Shown: one piece after another, positions 33,801 to 38,234 of the stretch
Layout of the letters: the number at the start of each line of letters is the position of its first letter
How positions within the stretch are numbered: position 1 is the first letter of the stretch
The notes under the pieces: model-generated
The model's input: only the letters and a program-made list of their open reading frames with translations
Told to the model about the DNA's origin: nothing
Database searches by the model: none
DNA from: CAYRHJ01 sp964424105
GTDB lineage: Bacteria > Planctomycetota > Phycisphaerae > UBA1845
Reading direction: 5' to 3'
Length of the DNA: 38,234 nt
Assembly (NCBI GenBank): GCA_964424105.1
Contig: CAYRHJ010000003.1
Span: 1 to 38,234, forward strand
Translations under genes and position numbers: made by a program

Positions 33801-36800
33801 CCATACAGTTTTCCGCGCCGTTGCAATATAGGCCGTCGTCACATGCGGCATCGGCCGATCCGTCGACGTCATCATCGAGGTTCAAGCAACGATTCAACAA
33901 TGGATTGCACACGTCCACCGTGCAGGCAATGCCGTCATCACAACTAGGTGGTAGGCCGGGTTGACAGGTATTGGATTGGGTGTCGCACGTCTCGGCGCCG
34001 TTGCAGAAGGCTGAATCGTTACAGTCCGAGTCCAGCAAGCATTCCACGCATGTACCATTGCTCTCGTTACATACCGGGCTGGCCCCGCTACATGGATTCC
34101 CGGTTGTCATGCAAGTGTTATTCGCGTCGCACGATTCGATGCCCGTGCAGTACAAGCCGTCGTCGCAGTCAACGTCCAATTTGCAACACCCAGTCGGTGG
34201 GGAATTGGACGTGCATACGCCCAACATGCAGGTCTCGTCCCCGTTGCACACCGATCCATCAGGGCAAGATGATCCGTCAGGCTCGTTATTCGGTTGACAG
34301 CTTCCCAACCCATCGCAGGTGTCGGGGTTATCACAGTTCGTGTCCGCGGCGCTCCCGCAGGCCGTCCCCGACGCCAGGTCCACGTACTGGCAGCCCAGCA
34401 GCGGATCGCAACCGTCCCCCGTGCAATCATTCAAATCGTCGCAGTTCAACGCCGTACCCGGCTGACACGTGTTGCTGCCCAGGTCGCACGTTTCCAACCC
34501 GTTGCACACATTGCCGTCGTCGCAGTCTACGTTTGATTTGCAGCATCCTGAGACCGGTTCACTGGGCTGACAAACTCCGCCAAGACAGGATTCAAGTCCA
34601 TTGCAAGCCAAACCATCCAAACACAACGTGCCGTCGGCCTTGTTGTTGGGCTGACAAACCCCCAACGCATCGCATGTATCCGCATTATCACAAACCGTGA
34701 CGGACGAACTGCCGCACGAAAAACCGGAGGGAAGGTTGGCGTTTTGACATCCGGTGCTGGGGTTACAAGCATCGACCGTGCAGTCATTTCCGTCATCGCA
34801 GTCCAGCGGCGCGCCCGGGCTACATGTATTCGTTCCCAGGTTGCAGATTTCCAATCCATTGCAGGCATTACCATCACTGCATTCAATATCGAGTTTGCAA
34901 CATCCGGGCACTGGCGTCCCCGGTTGGCATGCTCCGCCGAGACATGCTTCATTTCCATTACAGATGATGCCATCGTCGCATGAGGCGCCGTCAGATAGTT
35001 GGTTTATGAGGCAGACCCCCGCGCCGTCACACGTGTCCGCGCGGTCACAGGGCAAGTCGGTCGGATCGCCACAGGGTGTGTCAGTCACCGAAAATGGGTT
35101 CTGACATCCCAAGGCGGGGTCACACAGATTGTCCGTGCATTCGACTTGATCGTCACAATCCAACGCAAGACCGGCTACGCATGTGTTGTTTTCGATGTCG
35201 CAGGTTTCGATACCGTTGCATAAATCGTTGTCGTCACAGTCCGAATCAGACTTGCAACATCCGGGGATTGGCGTTCCGGCTTGGCATACGCCGGCCAAAC
35301 AAGTTTCTTCGCCGTTGCATAGCAATCCGTCAGCGCAGGTTGTCCCGTCAATCTCGTCGTTGGATTGACAGATTCCGGTGCCGTCACACGTATCGGGGTT
35401 TGTGCATAGAGTGTCGAACGGTTCACCGCAGGCCGTCCCCGACGCCAGGTCCACGTTCTGGCAGCCCAACAGCGGATCACAACTGTCCGCCGTGCAATCA
35501 CTAAGATCATCACAATTCAATGCGGTGCCCAGCAGGCACGTGTTGGTGCCCAAATCACAGGTTTCCAACCCGTTGCAAACCGTCCCGTCGTCGCATTCGG
35601 CATCCAGCTTGCAGCAGCCCACCACCGGCGTGCCCGCTTCGCAAGCCCCGGACTGGCAGCTCTCGTTTCCATTACAGACCAGACCATCTAGACAGGCCGT
35701 CCCGTCCGGCTCGTTGTTCGACTGGCACAACCCCAGGCCATCGCAGGTGTCCGGGTTGTCGCAGTTCGTGTCGGCTGGATTGCCGCAGGCTGTTCCCGCT
35801 GCCAAATCTGGCGCGGACTGACAGATCCCATTCTGGCAGGTCTCCTCGCCGTTGCAGAAGATACCATCGGGGCAAACTGTCCCATTCAGTTCGACATTGC
35901 TAAGGCAGGTGCCTGCCCCGTTACAGGTATCCGCGTGATCGCAGAATGTCTCTGTTGGGTCGCCACAGCCTGTTCCAGCCGTCAGATTCACGTTTTGACA
36001 GCCCAGCAGTGGATCACAACTGTCTGACGTGCAGTCGTTAGAATCATCACAGTCAAGTGGCGTGCCAACCTGGCAATCCAAAACAGCATCGCAGGTTTCC
36101 AATCCATTGCAGACGTCGGCGTCATCGCAGAACGAGTCGTCAGTTAGGTTGTCGCATGAAGTTGTGCCCTCGTCGCAGGTGTCAATGGTACAGGCCACTG
36201 CGTCGTCACATGGCGCGACACCCGGTTGACAACCGAGCAGTGAATCACATGTTTCCGCACCGTCGCAGAATATCGAATTATCACAGACGGCATTGATCGG
36301 CGTATGCGAACATTCGTCAAGCGTTTCATTGCACGAGTCACCCGTACACGCAATTCCATCGTCGCATGGGTCCGTGCCAGCCTGACATCCCAATACGGCA
36401 TCGCACGATTCCACACCGTTGCAGAACAATCCGTCGTCACAGGTCAGCGGATTGCCGACTTGACAGGTATTAAGTACGCAAGTTTCAAGTCCGTCGCACA
36501 CATCGCCGTTGTCACAGTCCGCGTCCAGCTTGCAGCAGCCCGCCACCGGCGTCCCCGCCTGACACACACCCGCCAGGCAGGTCTCGTCCCCGTCGCAGAC
36601 CACGCCGTTGGCACAGGCCGTCCCGTCCAACTCGTTGTTCGTCTGGCACAGCCCCAGACCATCGCAGGTGTCGGGGTTATCACAGTTCGTGTCCGCCCCG
36701 CTCCCGCAGGCCGTCCCCGACGCCAGGTCCACGTTCTGGCAGCCCAGCAGCGGATCGCAACCGTCCCCCGTGCAGTCATTCGAATCGTCGCAGTTCAACG

Positions 36801-38234
36801 CCGTACCCGGCTGACACGTGTTCGTCCCCAGGTCGCACGTTTCCAACCCGTTGCACACCGAACCGTCGTCGCATTCCGCGTCCAGCTTGCAGCAGCCCGG
36901 CGGGGGCGTGCCGGGCGTGCACACGGCGGAAACACATGTTTCCTCGCCGTTACAGGTGATTCCGTCGGAACACGACGTTCCATCGGATTCGACGTTTTGC
37001 TGGCAAACGCCAAGACCGTCACATGTATCCGCGTGATCACAGACACTTTCCGCCGAATTCCCGCAAGACGTTCCCGACGCCAGGTCCACGTTCTGGCAGC
37101 CCAGCAGCGGATCGCAACTGTCTCCGGTGCAGTCGTTGAAATCATTACAATTCAGTGCCGTTCCCAGCACACAAGTGTTCGTACCCAGATCACACGTTTC
37201 CAATCCATTGCACACAGTCCCATCGTCACATTCGGCGTCCAGCTTGCAGCAGCCCGGCGGCGGAGTGCCCGGTTGGCAGTCTTGAACCGGATCACACGTT
37301 TCCACTCCCGTGCAAACCAACCCGTCATCACACTGCGCGTTGTCAGGGGTATAACTGCACGAATCCAACAACTCATTACAAACATCGATCGTGCAAGTTA
37401 CGTTGTCTTTGCACGGCATTGCCCCCGATTGACAATCGCCGACGGAATGACACGTCTCCTCGCCGTCGCAATACAGTCCATTGTCACAGAATTCATTAAT
37501 CGGCGTATTGGTGCATTGATCAATCGTCTCGTTACATGTGTCACCAGTACATGCCACGCCGTCATTACACGGATTCATCCCAAGCTGACAGCCGAGTGTA
37601 GCGCTGCAAGTTTCGAGGCCATTGCAGAACAATCCATCATTGCAGGCTGCATTCACCGGCGTAAACGTGCAGCGATCGGTATTGTCATTGCACGTATCGA
37701 TGGTGCAGGCGATTCCATCCACGCAAGGCGGAGGCCCAGCCTGACACCCTACGCCGGGTGTGCAATTCTCGACACCATTGCAAAACAAGCCGTCGTCACA
37801 AAACACGCTGCTGGGTGTGTGGTCACAGACGTCTGTGGCCTCGTTGCAAGTGTCAATGGTACAGGCGATGCTGTCATCACAATTAGTAGGCACGCCGGAT
37901 TGGCAGGTGTTCGTACCCAAATCGCATGTTTCAACACCCGTGCAAAACTGCCCGTCGTCGCAATCCGCGTCGACGAGGCAGTTCACGCACACGTCATTAA
38001 CTTCGTCACAGACAATCGTCGGACCACCACACGGAATGACACCGGGCTGACACGTGTTGCTGCCCAGGTCGCACGTTTCCAGCCCGTTGCAGAACGAACC
38101 GTCGTCGCATTCCGCGTCCAGCTTGCAGCAGCCCGCCACCGGCGTCCCCGCCTGACACACACCCGCCAGGCAGGTCTCGTCCCCGTCGCAGACCACCCCG
38201 TTGGCACAGGCCGTCCCGTCCAACTCGTTGTTCG
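30835..38234 (-). CDS. giant Cys-rich repeat protein with dockerin, TSP3-like motifs and inactive metzincin-like domain (5' end outside window)
   Basis: The frame is open from the right edge to a stop at 30835, at least 2,465 residues. About 2,000 visible residues are Cys-rich units of roughly 45-50 residues (consensus CDDGxFCNGxExCDxxxxxC, then CDDGxxCTxDxC). Many are grouped into superunits of about 120 residues punctuated by GCCKLDxxC, seen eleven times. Then follow two dockerin-type calcium loops (32035-32229: GDVNKNGAVNLFDLFCVL and GNGTINLLDLFAVLDAF), a GACC-type Cys module, TSP3-like loops (DADGDGLPD, DTDGDGIKDGDE; 31780-31920), and a C-terminal metzincin-like domain (about 30990-31740). 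In that domain the zinc motif is HMLGHNMNLRH (31276-31308) with a Met-turn SVMNSRY. The catalytic Glu is Met, so proteolysis is unlikely. It is surely secreted, disulfide-rich and calcium-binding; its role is unknown, perhaps adhesion or matrix. Confidence 0.88.
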   Translation of the reverse strand, partial: NNELDGTACANGVVCDGDETCLAGVCQAGTPVAGCCKLDAECDDGSFCNGLETCDLGSNTCQPGVIPCGGPTIVCDEVNDVCVNCLVDADCDDGQFCTGVETCDLGTNTCQSGVPTNCDDSIACTIDTCNEATDVCDHTPSSVFCDDGLFCNGVENCTPGVGCQAGPPPCVDGIACTIDTCNDNTDRCTFTPVNAACNDGLFCNGLETCSATLGCQLGMNPCNDGVACTGDTCNETIDQCTNTPINEFCDNGLYCDGEETCHSVGDCQSGAMPCKDNVTCTIDVCNELLDSCSYTPDNAQCDDGLVCTGVETCDPVQDCQPGTPPPGCCKLDAECDDGTVCNGLETCDLGTNTCVLGTALNCNDFNDCTGDSCDPLLGCQNVDLASGTSCGNSAESVCDHADTCDGLGVCQQNVESDGTSCSDGITCNGEETCVSAVCTPGTPPPGCCKLDAECDDGSVCNGLETCDLGTNTCQPGTALNCDDSNDCTGDGCDPLLGCQNVDLASGTACGSGADTNCDNPDTCDGLGLCQTNNELDGTACANGVVCDGDETCLAGVCQAGTPVAGCCKLDADCDNGDVCDGLETCVLNTCQVGNPLTCDDGLFCNGVESCDAVLGCQAGTDPCDDGIACTGDSCNETLDECSHTPINAVCDNSIFCDGAETCDSLLGCQPGVAPCDDAVACTIDTCDEGTTSCDNLTDDSFCDDADVCNGLETCDAVLDCQVGTPLDCDDSNDCTSDSCDPLLGCQNVNLTAGTGCGDPTETFCDHADTCNGAGTCLSNVELNGTVCPDGIFCNGEETCQNGICQSAPDLAAGTACGNPADTNCDNPDTCDGLGLCQSNNEPDGTACLDGLVCNGNESCQSGACEAGTPVVGCCKLDAECDDGTVCNGLETCDLGTNTCLLGTALNCDDLSDCTADSCDPLLGCQNVDLASGTACGEPFDTLCTNPDTCDGTGICQSNDEIDGTTCADGLLCNGEETCLAGVCQAGTPIPGCCKSDSDCDDNDLCNGIETCDIENNTCVAGLALDCDDQVECTDNLCDPALGCQNPFSVTDTPCGDPTDLPCDRADTCDGAGVCLINQLSDGASCDDGIICNGNEACLGGACQPGTPVPGCCKLDIECSDGNACNGLEICNLGTNTCSPGAPLDCDDGNDCTVDACNPSTGCQNANLPSGFSCGSSSVTVCDNADTCDALGVCQPNNKADGTLCLDGLACNGLESCLGGVCQPSEPVSGCCKSNVDCDDGNVCNGLETCDLGSNTCQPGTALNCDDLNDCTGDGCDPLLGCQYVDLASGTACGSAADTNCDNPDTCDGLGSCQPNNEPDGSSCPDGSVCNGDETCMLGVCTSNSPPTGCCKLDVDCDDGLYCTGIESCDANNTCMTTGNPCSGASPVCNESNGTCVECLLDSDCNDSAFCNGAETCDTQSNTCQPGLPPSCDDGIACTVDVCNPLLNRCLNLDDDVDGSADAACDDGLYCNGAENCMAGVGCQSGIDPCPGQACIEATEVCVECVVDADCDDANTCNGVESCDTQNNTCLPGTALNCDDGIECTVDTCQAALGCSNTAAPAGTPCGNAAEAPCDHADICDGFGLCSANLEPDGTPCNDASVCNGAETCQGGICQPGIPVAGCCKLDADCDDADICNGLETCNLSTNVCEPGTPLDCDDFNDCTTDTCDALAGCQNTNSVVGSPCGDSFVTACSNADTCDGAGTCLTNHQPDGTACPDGLVCNGDESCIAGACQAGTPPAGCCKLDADCADGDLCNGTETCDTLTNTCQSGSPLTCPDDGLFCTVESCDPLLGCIDTPRICDDGVDCTLDSCTNAFGCVHNPNNPGACDDGNECTANSCTPTGCSFNPLAAGTGCGDPSATDCTNPDTCDGAGACQSNHATDGSGCPNGSWCDGDEVCLAGNCQPGIVPCVGGSLPFCDEVSDTCVECLAQVDCDDGVFCNGEEACGVTAGCQPGIAPCTLQCNEQDDTCIECSIDSDCIDDSKCTEDHCDSGSCLNELLFAYGDVNKNGAVNLFDLFCVLSGFESDFSDECPIENVDIHPCSGNGTINLLDLFAVLDAFNDFDPCCQNGLGACCTVALGCHAVDTQFECTFAGGVYLGNGTSCFDDADGDGLPDVLESNDLIFNPPCRLGTDPSNPDTDGDGIKDGDEVLGIGNLNLLAMGANPLRRDVFVEIDWTDDVMDIGSHTHRPSATAVATVINAFANAPHINADGTTGIALHVDYGQGGAFTGGNLISTGLAFITWDGGFNALKSGNFATNRSGIFHYGLFTHRFNSSSNDAPGVAEINGNDFMVTLPFTPQNNLHVAGTFMHMLGHNMNLRHGGNTDTDYKPNYNSVMNSRYQLSGVDGADCNAVGNGIVDFSDGGNFALNENNLNEFAGICGNSINWDGGGLSSLVLRNINCAAGVSTACGNSHASCYDSVCEILTDFDDWSNLTTTSFDGDRPVELSDCHAMPIDIPATNQLIDGP
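31276..31308 (-). other. degenerate metzincin zinc-binding motif
   Basis: The codons read HMLGHNMNLRH, where active metzincins have HExxHxxGxxH. All three His ligands are kept, but the general-base Glu is Met (ATG, at least two base changes from GAA or GAG) and the Gly is Asn. A Met-turn (SVMNSRY) lies about 20 residues further on. Confidence 0.85.
32035..32229 (-). other. dockerin-like calcium-binding module inside the giant gene
   Basis: Two F-hand repeats, YGDVNKNGAVNLFDLFCVL and DIHPCSGNGTINLLDLFAVL, are separated by a Cys-containing linker and followed by CCQNGLGACC. Asp/Asn positions of the calcium loops are present in the first repeat; the second is less regular. In cellulosomes such modules bind cohesins, but planctomycete dockerins usually have no known partner, and no cohesin is seen here. 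Confidence 0.7.
34312..34509 (-). repeat. 198-bp block nearly identical to 36661-36858
   Basis: Counting by eye, about 190 of 198 bases match the block at 36661-36858, in the same orientation and reading frame, including long GC-rich runs. Neighbouring repeat units of the same protein differ at most third positions. Confidence 0.75.
36518..36641 (-). repeat. 124-bp block nearly identical to 38111-38234
   Basis: By eye, 123 of 124 bases match 38111-38234; the only difference is G at 36604 against C at 38197. The second copy runs to the window edge, so the duplicated tract may be longer. Confidence 0.85.
36661..36858 (-). repeat. 198-bp block nearly identical to 34312-34509
   Basis: This is the partner of the block at 34312-34509. 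Parts of the same tract (GACGCCAGGTCCACGTTCTG and onward) recur at 35430-35470 and 37075-37115, so several superunits share it. Confidence 0.75.
38111..38234 (-). repeat. 124-bp block nearly identical to 36518-36641, reaching the edge
   Basis: This is the partner of the block at 36518-36641, which lies 1,593 bases away. It encodes the GCCKLDAEC to NNEL segment of a superunit. Confidence 0.85.

Overview
The window looks like a chromosomal segment of a planctomycete, most likely close to the class Phycisphaerae. This is inferred from family content, not from a marker gene. The signs are giant Cys-rich CDDG/CNG-repeat secreted proteins, a non-cellulosomal dockerin followed by a GACC-type Cys module, a PEP-CTERM-like protein with an IPAPGA tail, sparse Shine-Dalgarno sites, frequent TTG starts and moderately high GC. 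No phage, plasmid or transposase gene is visible.

Left third (0-13.2 kb). A secreted TPR/zinc-metalloprotease gene is divergent from a small basic protein and a sugar ABC importer made of a binding protein and two permeases with overlapping ends but no ATPase. A PTS EIIA-type gene follows. Next come a small zinc-ribbon-like gene, a hypothetical protein, a membrane-anchored LysM L,D-transpeptidase, 5-formyltetrahydrofolate cyclo-ligase with a small coupled partner, and glmS behind a recognisable promoter. Amino-sugar synthesis (GlmS) and peptidoglycan cross-linking (L,D-transpeptidase) both serve the envelope.

Middle (13.2-27.5 kb). About 700 bp after glmS hold no credible gene but several repeat families: a GAGCCGCGA element, a 98-bp MITE-like insertion inside one copy of it, a REP-like palindrome and a hairpin array. 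Then follow tatA, coaD, pyrD, an FmdB-type zinc ribbon, two small membrane proteins, and a VIT1/CCC1-like protein next to a P1B-4-type metal ATPase, probably an iron/cobalt/manganese homeostasis pair. On the minus strand lie a beta-helix protein that seems to have lost its 5' end, a PEP-CTERM-like exported protein, a lipoprotein overlapping glyA, an acyl-CoA dehydrogenase and tRNA-Lys(CTT).

Right third (27.5-38.2 kb). A second REP-like block precedes clpS, a coiled-coil exported protein, a TIM-barrel sugar isomerase-like enzyme and a small lipoprotein. The last 7.4 kb are one open frame running off the right edge. It encodes at least 2,465 residues of Cys-rich repeats, then a dockerin pair, calcium-binding TSP3-like motifs and a metzincin-like domain whose catalytic Glu is replaced by Met. 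DNA inside this gene is a mosaic of strongly diverged repeats and nearly identical patches, which points to ongoing recombination. The N-terminal fragment of the beta-helix protein at 20.5-22.5 kb carries the same repeat type.
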